NCBI RefSeq assembly: GCF_001982605.1
Contig: NZ_MLCN01000001.1
Coordinates: 1 to 64,000, forward strand
Direction of reading: 5' to 3'
Source of the DNA: Alkanindiges hydrocarboniclasticus
Lineage (GTDB): Bacteria > Pseudomonadota > Gammaproteobacteria > Pseudomonadales > Moraxellaceae
DNA length: 64,000 nt
The translations under genes were made by a program, and so were the position numbers. Every line of letters starts with the position of its first letter. The first letter of the stretch is position 1. Below, one piece after another: positions 26,838 through 35,050 of the stretch. The notes under the pieces were generated by a model, which saw nothing but the letters and a program-made list of their open reading frames with translations, was not told where the DNA came from and did no database searches.

Positions 26838-27656
26838 TTAGTCTTTTAAGATTTTGAGGTTATGAACAAAAATACCAATAGAATCAATAAAAAAGCTATG
26901 GTTATCAGCAACTTCCAGATTATAGACTGTATCAATAAATGGAATATATTGTCCCGCTATATCCTTTAAATCGTTTGGCTGATCAGACCCCACGCCTGGC
27001 TTGTCAGTAAGAGCACTTCCAACGATATAGCTTTTCTGTTTACAATATTCAACATCGATAGCAGTGCCCTTCTTAAAGTTATAAAACTCAATGTCTTCGG
27101 TTTCGCTAGGGTCTTGTGACACATAATAATGCTGCTGATACCATGCAATACTTGGATCAACCGTTGATAATTCTTTTGCCTTAAATTGATATAAAGGTTG
27201 TGCCTTTTTAATATAGAACAGCACATTATCCTTATTAACGATGACTTCATATTGCTGTAACTGATCTACCCGTTTCCACTGAGGCTGCGGATAGGGGATG
27301 ACACTTTCAAGACTCTTTTCGCCATTCCAAATACCTATCCCCACTACCCACACAGGATGATTGGGGGTAACTATAAATTCAGTTGTATTTTGCGTATAAC
27401 GAAAAATATTATTGTCAATTAGCTTTCCATGAATATCTTCATCACTCCAGTGTTTCCTAGCTTCAACTATCCACAGTTCCTTATTTTCATACGCAAAAGT
27501 ATTGAGTACCGGTTTATAGCTGGTTTCACCCTCACCACTTTCTGGTTTGGACAGTACCATATCCCCGACTTTAATATCCTGAATCGGTGTCCAGCCTTCA
27601 GCAGTATGTACAAATGTACCTGCGGCAAAACCAGATACTTGTTTTAAAGTATTCAT
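26838..27656 (-). CDS. orphan pretoxin-type Hint-domain protein
   Basis: A 272-residue protein that is almost only a Hint fold of the pretoxin type (PT-HINT). Block A is SGFAAGTFVHT (8-18), followed by IKVGDMVLSKPESGEGE (in part). Block B is TPNH (97-100). The end is NHSFFIDSIGIFVHN (252-266) and then only LKILKD. The Cys nucleophile before Phe is Gly9, while block-B His100 and the terminal His265-Asn266 remain. There is no signal peptide, delivery domain or toxin. The ATG follows the prmC stop with no gap and its stop is 4 bp from the moeB start. It looks AT-richer than its neighbours. Confidence 0.85.
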   Translation of the reverse strand: MNTLKQVSGFAAGTFVHTAEGWTPIQDIKVGDMVLSKPESGEGETSYKPVLNTFAYENKELWIVEARKHWSDEDIHGKLIDNNIFRYTQNTTEFIVTPNHPVWVVGIGIWNGEKSLESVIPYPQPQWKRVDQLQQYEVIVNKDNVLFYIKKAQPLYQFKAKELSTVDPSIAWYQQHYYVSQDPSETEDIEFYNFKKGTAIDVEYCKQKSYIVGSALTDKPGVGSDQPNDLKDIAGQYIPFIDTVYNLEVADNHSFFIDSIGIFVHNLKILKD

Positions 27657-28475
27657 TTAAATCTGCCCCAATGTCACCCGATCATTACCACCATAATCTT
27701 TTACCGTCTTTACCTGATTAAAGCCAGCCTGACTAAACAGTTGCTGCACGGCCTGCCCCTGATCATAGCCATGCTCTACCAGCAGCCATCCAGCAGGTTT
27801 TAACCATTGCGGTGATTGCCCAATAATCACTTTAAGATCAGCCAAGCCCTGATTTTTTGCGGTTAGTGCGGTAATCGGTTCATGGGTTAAATCAATTAAA
27901 TGCTGATCTTGCTCATCAATATACGGTGGATTGGAAACAATCACATCAAATTGATAGCTAGTATTTAAAGCCTGATACCAGCTACCCTGCAAAAACCGTA
28001 TATTGCTAATCTGATTTAACATTGCATTGTGCTGGGCTACCTGTATTGCAGCACTGGAAAAATCAGTAGCAATGACATTTGATAGCGGACGTTCTTTGGC
28101 AATGGACAAAGCAATTGCCCCACTGCCTGTCCCTAAATCCAGAATACATAATCTTTGTTCTGAATTAATCAATGCTAAGGCTTGCTCAACCAGAATTTCG
28201 GTATCTGGCCTTGGAATTAAAGTATCAGGCGTTACTTTTAGGCGTAATGACCAGAACTCCTGTTCACCAATGACATAAGCCAAGGGCTTACCTTGTTTTA
28301 ACCGCTGAATCCCTTGCAAAAATTGTTGTTCCTGATCAGGTGTTAATGGCTGATCAGATTTATATTTTAAGGTCAGATGGTTAATTGCCAAAATATGCTC
28401 AAGCAGCCAACTACATTCACGGCGCTCAAAACTGTCTGGCGCGCCGTAATAATCCAATGCCTGCGCAATGTTCAT
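27657..28475 (-). CDS. prmC: release factor N5-glutamine methyltransferase
   Basis: A 272-residue SAM-dependent enzyme (HemK) that methylates the Gln of the GGQ motif in RF1 and RF2. The N-terminal helical domain is followed by motif I (ILDLGTGSGAIALS) and the NPPY motif (VSNPPYIDEQD). VIGEQEFWSL and PRPDTEILVEQAL are family signatures. It lies downstream of prfA, encoding one of its substrates, with a palindromic repeat in the 109-bp gap. The Hint gene starts directly at its stop. Confidence 0.94.
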   Translation of the reverse strand: MNIAQALDYYGAPDSFERRECSWLLEHILAINHLTLKYKSDQPLTPDQEQQFLQGIQRLKQGKPLAYVIGEQEFWSLRLKVTPDTLIPRPDTEILVEQALALINSEQRLCILDLGTGSGAIALSIAKERPLSNVIATDFSSAAIQVAQHNAMLNQISNIRFLQGSWYQALNTSYQFDVIVSNPPYIDEQDQHLIDLTHEPITALTAKNQGLADLKVIIGQSPQWLKPAGWLLVEHGYDQGQAVQQLFSQAGFNQVKTVKDYGGNDRVTLGQI

Positions 28476-28510
28476 TTAATGCTGTGCCTCTACTATAGCC
28501 AGACGCTGAA

Positions 28511-28540
28511 ATTTTCGAAACAGTCACTTGATTTTCGAAA
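28511..28540. repeat. tandem ATTTTCGAAA words, part of intergenic repeat
   Basis: ATTTTCGAAA occurs at 28511-28520 and 28531-28540, a 20-bp period with partly conserved spacer. It flanks the REP-like hairpin. Confidence 0.5.
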
Positions 28541-28585
28541 TGGTCGCTGAGCTTGTAGTTCGACAAGCTCACTAACCCTCGAAAC
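28541..28585. repeat. REP-like palindrome in the prfA-prmC gap
   Basis: TGAGCTTGT and ACAAGCTCA form a perfect 9-bp stem with a 6-nt loop (28548-28571). The unit continues with CTAACCCTCGAAAC and is homologous to 8839-8892. In the prfA-prmC transcript it would form a stable hairpin. Confidence 0.6.
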
Positions 28586-29673
28586 TAGCCACCGTTTTGC
28601 TGGGCCAGCATAGCCAGTTGGTCCGCCTGATATTCGCGGTGCAGGTTATCCAGCAATTCATTCAAGTCACCTTCCATTACTGCATCCAGCTTATATAACG
28701 TCAGGTTAATGCGATGGTCGGTAATGCGGCCCTGCGAATAATTGTAGGTGCGAATACGCTCAGAACGATCACCGGAACCCACCAGATCACGACGGGCTTC
28801 CGAAGTTGCAGTTTGCTGTGCCGAACGTTTGGCATCTTCAATCCGTGATACCAGCAACGCCATGGCTTTGGCCTTGTTTTTGTGCTGGCTGCGTTCATCC
28901 TGGCACGCCACCACCGTACCGGTTGGAATATGGGTAATCCGCACCGCCGAATCGGTTTTGTTAATGTGCTGGCCACCTGCGCCCGATGCACGATAGGTAT
29001 CAATACGTAAATCCGCCGGGTTAATTTCTACAGTATGGTCGGTGTCGACTTCAGGCAAAATGGCAACCGTACAGGCTGAGGTATGCACACGGCCTTGCGA
29101 TTCAGTGGCTGGCACGCGCTGTACCCGATGCGCCCCACTTTCAAACTTCAGGCGGCCATATACACCCTCGCCTTCAACCCGACAAATAATTTCCTTGTAG
29201 CCACCGTGCTCGCCAAAGTTTTCTGACAAAATCTCAACGCGCCAGCCTGTATTTTGTGCATAGCGTTCATACATGCGAAACAGGTCACCCGAAAAAATTG
29301 CTGCTTCATCCCCGCCTGTTCCTGCGCGGATCTCCAGAAATGCCGAGTTGGCATCATTGGGGTCTTTGGGAATCATCAGCACATTTAAATCATTTTCCAG
29401 CGCTTCAATCCGGGCTTTGGCTTCCTGAATTTCTTCTTCTGCCATATCACGAAATTCAGGATCACTGCGCATAGCCTCAGCAGTTTCCTTGTCTTTTTCC
29501 GCCTGACGATAAGCACTCCAGACCTGGGTAATTTCTTCCAGTTCACTGTGCTCGCGTGACAATTTGCGAAAACGCTGGTTATCAGAAATCACTTCTGCAT
29601 CAGACAGCAGGGCATTTAATTCTTCATACCGGTCAGATAATTGATCCAGACGCAAACGGAGTGATGACTTCAT
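28585..29673 (-). CDS. prfA: peptide chain release factor 1
   Basis: A 362-residue class I release factor reading UAA and UAG. The anticodon-like PAT tripeptide is in [14 protein letters not shown], and the GGQ loop is [18 protein letters not shown]. The start [12 protein letters not shown] at 29673 (AAGG just upstream) fits the family better than the 24-residue extension to 29742. It is first in the minus-strand operon prfA-prmC-Hint-moeB. Confidence 0.95.
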   Translation of the reverse strand: MKSSLRLRLDQLSDRYEELNALLSDAEVISDNQRFRKLSREHSELEEITQVWSAYRQAEKDKETAEAMRSDPEFRDMAEEEIQEAKARIEALENDLNVLMIPKDPNDANSAFLEIRAGTGGDEAAIFSGDLFRMYERYAQNTGWRVEILSENFGEHGGYKEIICRVEGEGVYGRLKFESGAHRVQRVPATESQGRVHTSACTVAILPEVDTDHTVEINPADLRIDTYRASGAGGQHINKTDSAVRITHIPTGTVVACQDERSQHKNKAKAMALLVSRIEDAKRSAQQTATSEARRDLVGSGDRSERIRTYNYSQGRITDHRINLTLYKLDAVMEGDLNELLDNLHREYQADQLAMLAQQNGG

Positions 29674-30017
29674 AACCTTGAATAATCTCGCAAAACGGGA
29701 CAAAAATAACTTAGGGGCTGGCTTGACAACAGCCAGATGCAAACTGATTTTTAGGCGGCATAGTGTAAGTCATTCACTGGCTAAAATCCAAAAGACTGCA
29801 AAAATATTCTGTATGGCGAGGCATATTGAAGAAGTTAAGAAGCCAAACTGGGTTTTAAAGACAATTAACCGGCAAAATCCATGATTAATACTTTAAGTTG
29901 GCTATCCTTAACGTGAAGCGTCTAAAGTTATTACTAAATATTACAGTGAAACATTTAAGAACAATTAACATTTATTTAACTAGCAGCTCGGTTGTAGCTG
30001 GGATGAGGAGAAAAATT
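29674..30017. other. divergent promoter region, prfA/glycine-zipper gene
   Basis: About 340 bp, no credible ORF. It must hold the promoter of the prfA operon and that of the glycine-zipper gene. No clear repeat was seen. Confidence 0.4.
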
Positions 30018-30533
30018 ATGAAATTCACGTCACTTTTATTAACGGGTGTGCTGTCTGCCACAAGTTTAATTGGAATGAGTAATGTTGCTTATGCTGACAA
30101 TACCACACGGGTTGCAGCAGCCGGTGCTTTAGGCAGTGTGGTTGGGGCTACTGTAGGCCGTCAACTGGGTGGTGAATCCGGTGCCATGATTGGAGCAACC
30201 ATTGGTGGCGCAGGTGGTTCGGCAGCAGCCAGTGACAAGCGTAGCCGTACAGAAAGCGCTGTGGGTGGCGGTTTGGGTGCTGTGGGTGGTTATACCGTTG
30301 GCCGTAATACTGGCCTGCAAAATGGTGACTTGATTGGTGCTGCGGTAGGCGCTGCTGGTGGTGCAGCTCTGGGCAATAAAATTGCCAAGGATAAAGCTGA
30401 AGAAAAAGCTGAAAAGGCACGCCGTGATCGTCTTGAAGCCCGTAAAGCACGCTATAACAAATGGAACGACCGTAACTGGCAGCGTGTAAACTACAAGGCC
30501 AAAAAACATCGCAAACATTATTACCGTGACTAA
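30018..30533 (+). CDS. secreted glycine-zipper protein
   Basis: A 171-residue protein with a Sec signal peptide (MKFTSLLLTGVLSAT...NVAYA, cleaved near residue 25). It has two or three Gly-zipper stretches (AAGALGSVVGATVGRQLGGE and AVGGGLGAVGGYTVG types) and a C-terminal Lys/Arg-rich tail (about 125-171). Such proteins are found in the periplasm or outer membrane. The start at 30018 is set by GAGGAG 8 nt upstream; the frame extends further back without a good start. The function is unknown. Confidence 0.8.
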   Translation: MKFTSLLLTGVLSATSLIGMSNVAYADNTTRVAAAGALGSVVGATVGRQLGGESGAMIGATIGGAGGSAAASDKRSRTESAVGGGLGAVGGYTVGRNTGLQNGDLIGAAVGAAGGAALGNKIAKDKAEEKAEKARRDRLEARKARYNKWNDRNWQRVNYKAKKHRKHYYRD

Positions 30534-30576
30534 TAGCTTACTGCACAGCATACGGTAAGTCAGGTTAACGATTTAC

Positions 30577-30613
30577 AAAAAAAAGGCCACCAAACTATTC
30601 AGGTGGCCTTTTC
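30577..30613. terminator. bidirectional terminator
   Basis: AAAAGGCCACC pairs perfectly with GGTGGCCTTTT (11 bp, 10-nt loop), with A and T tracts either side. It lies between convergent genes. Confidence 0.9.
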
Positions 30614-30648
30614 TAATATTATAGCTCTTTTAAAGGCAAGACGATAAT

Positions 30649-30669
30649 TTATGAAAGAACTCTATTGAT
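30649..30669. repeat. short dispersed motif, copy 3
   Basis: TTATGAAAGAACTCTATTGA begins here, with AAAGGC 11 nt upstream, as in the copy at 8998-9018. Confidence 0.4.
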
Positions 30670-30695
30670 GATGTTTATCCCTGATTTTTTTGAGT

Positions 30696-31364
30696 TTAAC
30701 GGATAATAAACTGCATAAACTGCTCACGTTCCTGCTCGCTTGATTTTTGCCATAGCTGTTTTAACTGCTCGAGATGAGCAGATGTTCCTGCCGTTGTTGA
30801 GCCAGTAGCTGATGAAGTGATTGCCGCTGTAGCTGCTGCTTTATAATTATTGCCCTGTTCAGTAGTGAAGTCTTTTTGGGTCTCCGGTTTATTTCTAAAA
30901 TCCATAACCCGGTTAAAAAAACTGCTACCCAGTATGGGCTTGGGTGCATTATCCAATCCCTGCTGCTGGGCAATAATCTTGCCTTGCTCATCAAGCACAG
31001 CAATAATCGGTTGCTTGACGTATTCTCTGGCCACATCATAATTTTTGGGTGGGTTGACCAGACTTAAGCGGTAAGTTTTATTGTCTTCCAGATTGGCACG
31101 CAGACTGATTACAGCCGACTTTAAAACATCATGGTCACCATTATTCAAATTAAATAACTGCTCATAGCGCACTGCAATATCATGCATACCCGGGTCAAGC
31201 TTATAGGTGGTTTTGGTAGAGCGAAAAAAACCACCGCTGACTTCCTGCTGATCCAGTGCCAGTACCGGAATTTCTTCAGGCGTCACCAGCGTAACTGCTG
31301 CATGGGTAGAAGCTGCCAGTGCCATAACAGTAAGGGAAAATATTGCTTTGGAAAAATTAATCAC
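30696..31364 (-). CDS. DUF2057 (YccT-like) secreted protein
   Basis: A 222-residue exported protein. The signal peptide (INFSKAIFSLTVMALAASTHA) ends near residue 22, followed by the DUF2057 region: VTLVTPEEIPVLALDQQEV (in part), LDPGMHDIAVRYEQLF and NKTYRLSLVNPPKNYDVA. YccT-like proteins are periplasmic or envelope proteins of unknown role; E. coli CsgI (YccT) affects curli. The GTG at 31364 is chosen because AAAAGG lies 8 nt upstream. Confidence 0.78.
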   Translation of the reverse strand: MINFSKAIFSLTVMALAASTHAAVTLVTPEEIPVLALDQQEVSGGFFRSTKTTYKLDPGMHDIAVRYEQLFNLNNGDHDVLKSAVISLRANLEDNKTYRLSLVNPPKNYDVAREYVKQPIIAVLDEQGKIIAQQQGLDNAPKPILGSSFFNRVMDFRNKPETQKDFTTEQGNNYKAAATAAITSSATGSTTAGTSAHLEQLKQLWQKSSEQEREQFMQFIIR

Positions 31365-31730
31365 AAGCTGACCTTTTAATTTTGATTTCAAATGACAAAC
31401 ACCCATCTATACCACTACTAAGCAGCAGGTCAATTAAAAACTGCTGCTAAAAACTGTCACACAGCTTTTATTGGCTAAAACATAGCATAACTATGGACAT
31501 GAAATGCGTTGAGATGAATTCATGCTGGCAAATTTAAGGCCTATAGCCATAATCTTTTATAACATCATGCCTGATACAGGGTAACCCGATAAAATGACAA
31601 TGTAATGACAACCCTAAAATGCAGACTGATTTCTGTGAATTATTTTTACCATAAGCGGCTTATTTCAAACAAAATAACTTCAGCAGCTTGGGATATAATG
31701 AAATTTATTGCGTAGGTATAGAGGCTAAGT
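31365..31730. other. divergent promoter region, DUF2057/YccS genes
   Basis: About 365 bp, no gene. A consensus TATAAT at 31694-31699 lies 32 bp before the GTG start of the YccS-like gene and is its likely -10 box. A GATGAATTCATG dyad lies near 31513. Confidence 0.4.
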
Positions 31731-33911
31731 GTGCAAAAGCTGGCAGCAAAAATTATCAGGGTCAGTTATAACTCTGCCTATATGTATGCCTTGCGGATGA
31801 TGATTGCCTTTGCAGGAACGGCTTTTTTCCCTTATTTGATTGACCGGCAGATTTTAACCATTCCCTTGACACTGGGCGTGGTAGCTGCAGGAATCAGTAA
31901 TATTGATGACCGTTTTTCGGTGCATTTACGCAATTTATTTTATACCTATATTGGTTTTTTTGTGGCCGCCAGTTCGGTGCAGCTTTTATTTCCACACCCT
32001 GTCCTGTTTGCTGTAGGTCTCATTGTCTCCTGTATTGTGTTTATTTTGCTGGGTTCATTAGGCCCGCGCTATGCCACCATTTCCTATGGTTCTCTGGTGG
32101 TAGGTGTTTATGCCATGCTGGGCGTGCACCTGTTTGATAGCTGGTATGAGCAGCCGTTGTATCTGGTGGCCGGTGCAGCATGGTATGGCTTCTTAACATC
32201 TATTAGCGATCTGGTTTTCCCGGTACGCAAACTGGATGATCACTTAAGCGCCTGCTATAACAAGCTGGGCGCTTTTTTATATGCAAAATCCAATTTATTT
32301 GATGCTGATCTGGATGCACAGGAATTTGATCAGGCATTGATTGATTTATCGCTGTGCAATAGCAAGCTGGTCGCCACACTGAATTCAACCCGGATTTCAC
32401 TACTGACCCGGCTTAAGGGCGACCGCGGTCAAAAAGATACCCGGCGCAATTTACAATATTATTTTGTGGCGCAGGATATTCATGAACGTGGCGATTCGGC
32501 GCATATTGATTACCAGACGCTGGCACGGGAATTTCGTTATAGCGATATTTTGTTCCGTTTTCAGCGCCTGCTTAGTACGCAATCCAGAGCCTGTATGGAA
32601 CTGGCCAAATGTATTCGCTTGCACCGTCCGTACAAACATAATCCGCGCTTTGCCCGCGCCTTTGAGCGGTTGAAACAATCCATTCAGTCGCAATATGAAC
32701 AGGGTCGCAACCCTATTTATCTTAATGCCTTAAGCCTTATTTTAACCAACCTGAAAGAAATAGATGCCCAGCTTGCCAATATGGAAACCGAGCGCTCCTT
32801 TCTTCAGAAAAATTTTGACCGCAATGATATTAACCAGCAATTACGTGATGACAGCCTGCAAGGGTTTACAGATATCTGGCAACGCATCCGGCAAAACCTG
32901 AGTCCGGAATCGGTGCTGTTCCGGCATGCCATTCGCCTGTCACTGGTGTTACTGCTGGCCTATGTATTTATTCAACTTACTCATCTGGAGTATGGTTACT
33001 GGATCTTGCTTACTGCGCTGTTTGTCAGCCAGCCCAACTTTAATGCAACCCAGCGACGTTTAAAGTTGCGTATTAGTGGAACGCTGGCCGGGGTGCTGAT
33101 TGGCCTGCCAATTTTATATTTTGTACCCAGTGTGGAAGGCCAATTGGTGGTGCTAATCATTGCCGGAGTGCTGTTTTTTGAGTTACGCAGTCGTCAGTAT
33201 GCACAGGCCACAGCATTTATTACCCTGCTCGCACTCATTAACTTTAACCTTGATGGTTCAGGTTTTGATGCTGCCCTACCGCGCATTACTGATACGATTC
33301 TGGGCTGTTTTTTTGCATGGCTTGGCGTGAGCTTTATCTGGCCGGACTGGAAGTTTCGCCGCCTGCCGCGACTGGTAAACCGGGCCTTAACGGCACAATG
33401 TGATTATCTGGCCGCTGTGGTTCGGCATTACCATGATGGCAAAAGCAATGACATGGATTACCGCATCAAGCGCCGGGCTGCCCACAATACTGATGCAGAA
33501 CTAGCCTCTTTTATTTCCACACTGGCCACTGAACCGGATCAGGATGCGATTCAGGTTAGCCAGTGCTTCCGGTTTTTATGCTTGAGCCATACCTTTTTAA
33601 GCTATATTTCGGCGCTGGGTGCGCATCGTGCAAAGCTGGAAGACCACGAAGTGCTTACCCTGCTGGATCAGGTGCTGGATAATATTCAGGGCGCGTTACT
33701 GCATGCGCAAATGCCCAAGCCAGCATTGCAGCAAACCACTGAACTGCTCACCTTGCGTCTGCAAAATATGAGTGCCCAAGCGGGTAGCCGCGAGCAGCTT
33801 GTATTGCAGCAAATTCGCCTACTGATGAGTGTATTGCCTGAATTTTCTACTTTAAACCAAAGCTTAAGCTACGATGATCACTCTGATGCCAGTGCATTGG
33901 CCGCATTATAA
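31731..33911 (+). CDS. YccS/YhfK-type FUSC-family inner-membrane protein
   Basis: A 726-residue protein with two blocks of membrane helices (about 20-160 and 395-545) separated by a cytoplasmic region. This is the YccS layout, with a duplicated half related to the fusaric acid resistance/aromatic acid exporter family. Signatures include LTHLEYGYWILLTALFVSQPNF (as adjoining blocks) and RRLKLRISGTLAGVLIG. The substrate is unknown; relatives export aromatic acids. The start is a GTG at 31731. A tRNA-Val fragment begins 8 bp after the stop. Confidence 0.86.
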   Translation: MQKLAAKIIRVSYNSAYMYALRMMIAFAGTAFFPYLIDRQILTIPLTLGVVAAGISNIDDRFSVHLRNLFYTYIGFFVAASSVQLLFPHPVLFAVGLIVSCIVFILLGSLGPRYATISYGSLVVGVYAMLGVHLFDSWYEQPLYLVAGAAWYGFLTSISDLVFPVRKLDDHLSACYNKLGAFLYAKSNLFDADLDAQEFDQALIDLSLCNSKLVATLNSTRISLLTRLKGDRGQKDTRRNLQYYFVAQDIHERGDSAHIDYQTLAREFRYSDILFRFQRLLSTQSRACMELAKCIRLHRPYKHNPRFARAFERLKQSIQSQYEQGRNPIYLNALSLILTNLKEIDAQLANMETERSFLQKNFDRNDINQQLRDDSLQGFTDIWQRIRQNLSPESVLFRHAIRLSLVLLLAYVFIQLTHLEYGYWILLTALFVSQPNFNATQRRLKLRISGTLAGVLIGLPILYFVPSVEGQLVVLIIAGVLFFELRSRQYAQATAFITLLALINFNLDGSGFDAALPRITDTILGCFFAWLGVSFIWPDWKFRRLPRLVNRALTAQCDYLAAVVRHYHDGKSNDMDYRIKRRAAHNTDAELASFISTLATEPDQDAIQVSQCFRFLCLSHTFLSYISALGAHRAKLEDHEVLTLLDQVLDNIQGALLHAQMPKPALQQTTELLTLRLQNMSAQAGSREQLVLQQIRLLMSVLPEFSTLNQSLSYDDHSDASALAAL

Positions 33912-33919
33912 AAATACCG

Positions 33920-33960
33920 AGTTGGTTAGAGCACCACCTTGACATGGTGGGGGTCACTGG
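33920..33960 (+). tRNA. partial tRNA-Val(GAC): D-loop to 5' T-stem only, not functional
   Basis: The segment reads AGTTGGTTAGAGCA, then a full anticodon arm CCACC-TTGACAT-GGTGG (anticodon GAC), the variable region GGGTCA and the T-stem start CTGG. It matches tRNA-Val(GAC) over 41 nt but lacks the acceptor stem, the 5' D-stem strand and the T-loop/3' end. It is a gene fragment, lying 8 bp behind the YccS-like stop codon. Confidence 0.75.
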
Positions 33961-34074
33961 ATTGCAGAAAATGATGCGGAATATGAGATATATCATGCAG
34001 AGCCGAAAGCATTTTTTCAATAATAAAGCACGCAAAAACCAAGCAAGAAAACAACAGTGTAATTGCAAGCCAGC

Positions 34075-34090
34075 ATGCCTAAATAGGCAT
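34075..34090. promoter_or_regulatory. ATGCCT-aaat-AGGCAT dyad upstream of the decarboxylase-family gene
   Basis: Perfect 6-bp half-sites with a 4-bp spacer, ending 32 bp before the start codon. It could be an operator or a weak hairpin. Confidence 0.3.
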
Positions 34091-34122
34091 TCATTTCTAT
34101 CCGGTAGCGAGGTTGATTGTGT

Positions 34123-34953
34123 ATGACTTCTTGGCTTAAAGATGCATTTTTTCAGGTTGCCACCCACCCCAAGCAAATTAGTACAGGTCCAATGCATGTC
34201 CCCGTGCGTTACTTTGATGCATCCAGCCTGATTGCTTTTTTTATGGTGGATTATACCAAGGCCAGTGCACTAGTTAATGTGCCCGGCATTGAAGTGGTTC
34301 AGATGACTGAAAACAAGGCGCTGTTTGCGCTTGCCTTTTATGAATACCGCAGCCTGACGGATGGTGCGCCCTATAATGAAGTCGGTGCCTGTATTGTGGT
34401 ACAGCCTACTGGTATGCAACCCGCCAAACATCCCCTGATGGAATTATCCCTGCCACCGGATCGTCGCCAGACCGGCATGCATATTTTACACTTGCCCGTT
34501 ACAACACAGGATGCCTGTGCAGCAGGGTGTGAATTATGGGGTTATCCAAAGTTTGTCACTGCCATCAATTTTAACCTGAATGACAAGGAATTTACCGGAC
34601 AGGTGATGCATCCCGATAATCCGCAAGCGCCTTTGCTCAGCTTAACGGGCAAACTGGGTATGGGCCTGCCTGCACCGTGGGCTGACTTGGTGCTTTATTC
34701 CAGTTTAAATGATCAGCTGATTCGCGCTACTGCCAACACCCGCACGCTGGATGGTGCCACATTTGCTACGGCTGGCAGCCTAAAATTGTCCCTTGATCTG
34801 GTGAGTGGTCATCCCATGGCAGAAACTTTAAACAGGCTGGATCTGGATGGAACTTCACCCATTTCAGCCACCTATACTAATAGCTTGCAATTGCGTTTAA
34901 ATGAAGGCGTGGTGGTGGAAACCGAAGCAGATTCTACTGAAATTGCTATTTAA
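34123..34953 (+). CDS. acetoacetate decarboxylase family protein
   Basis: A 276-residue protein of the ADC superfamily (PF06314). The Schiff-base lysine is present as K143 in CELWGYPKFV, in the position of the catalytic Lys of clostridial ADC. MDYTKASALVNVPG-like and FYEYRSLTDGAPYNEVGA segments are family features. Bacterial relatives include decarboxylases and aldolase-dehydratases, so acetoacetate itself is not certain as substrate. The start at 34123 has GAGG about 10 nt upstream. It is monocistronic and convergent with ftsY. Confidence 0.8.
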   Translation: MTSWLKDAFFQVATHPKQISTGPMHVPVRYFDASSLIAFFMVDYTKASALVNVPGIEVVQMTENKALFALAFYEYRSLTDGAPYNEVGACIVVQPTGMQPAKHPLMELSLPPDRRQTGMHILHLPVTTQDACAAGCELWGYPKFVTAINFNLNDKEFTGQVMHPDNPQAPLLSLTGKLGMGLPAPWADLVLYSSLNDQLIRATANTRTLDGATFATAGSLKLSLDLVSGHPMAETLNRLDLDGTSPISATYTNSLQLRLNEGVVVETEADSTEIAI

Positions 34954-34981
34954 TGCTGTATTTCTAACAATCTTAATGACT

Positions 34982-35021
34982 AAAAAAGGACAGTCCTGAT
35001 GATCAGGAACTGTCCTTTTTT
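34982..35021. terminator. bidirectional terminator
   Basis: AAAAAAGGACAGT-CCTGAT pairs with ATCAGG-a-ACTGTCCTTTTTT, with one bulged base. It serves the convergent decarboxylase-family gene and ftsY. Confidence 0.9.
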
Positions 35022-35050
35022 ATGGTTAGTCGCAGCAAAAAAGCTATGAA

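Noticed and set aside
29898-30017. Upstream extension of the glycine-zipper protein
   Set aside because: The extra 40 residues hide the signal peptide, and the internal ATG at 30018 has a strong GAGGAG ribosome-binding site.
33911-34122. Complete tRNA gene
   Set aside because: Only D-loop to T-stem is present; no acceptor stem, no T-loop and no CCA end can be formed, so it is listed as a fragment.
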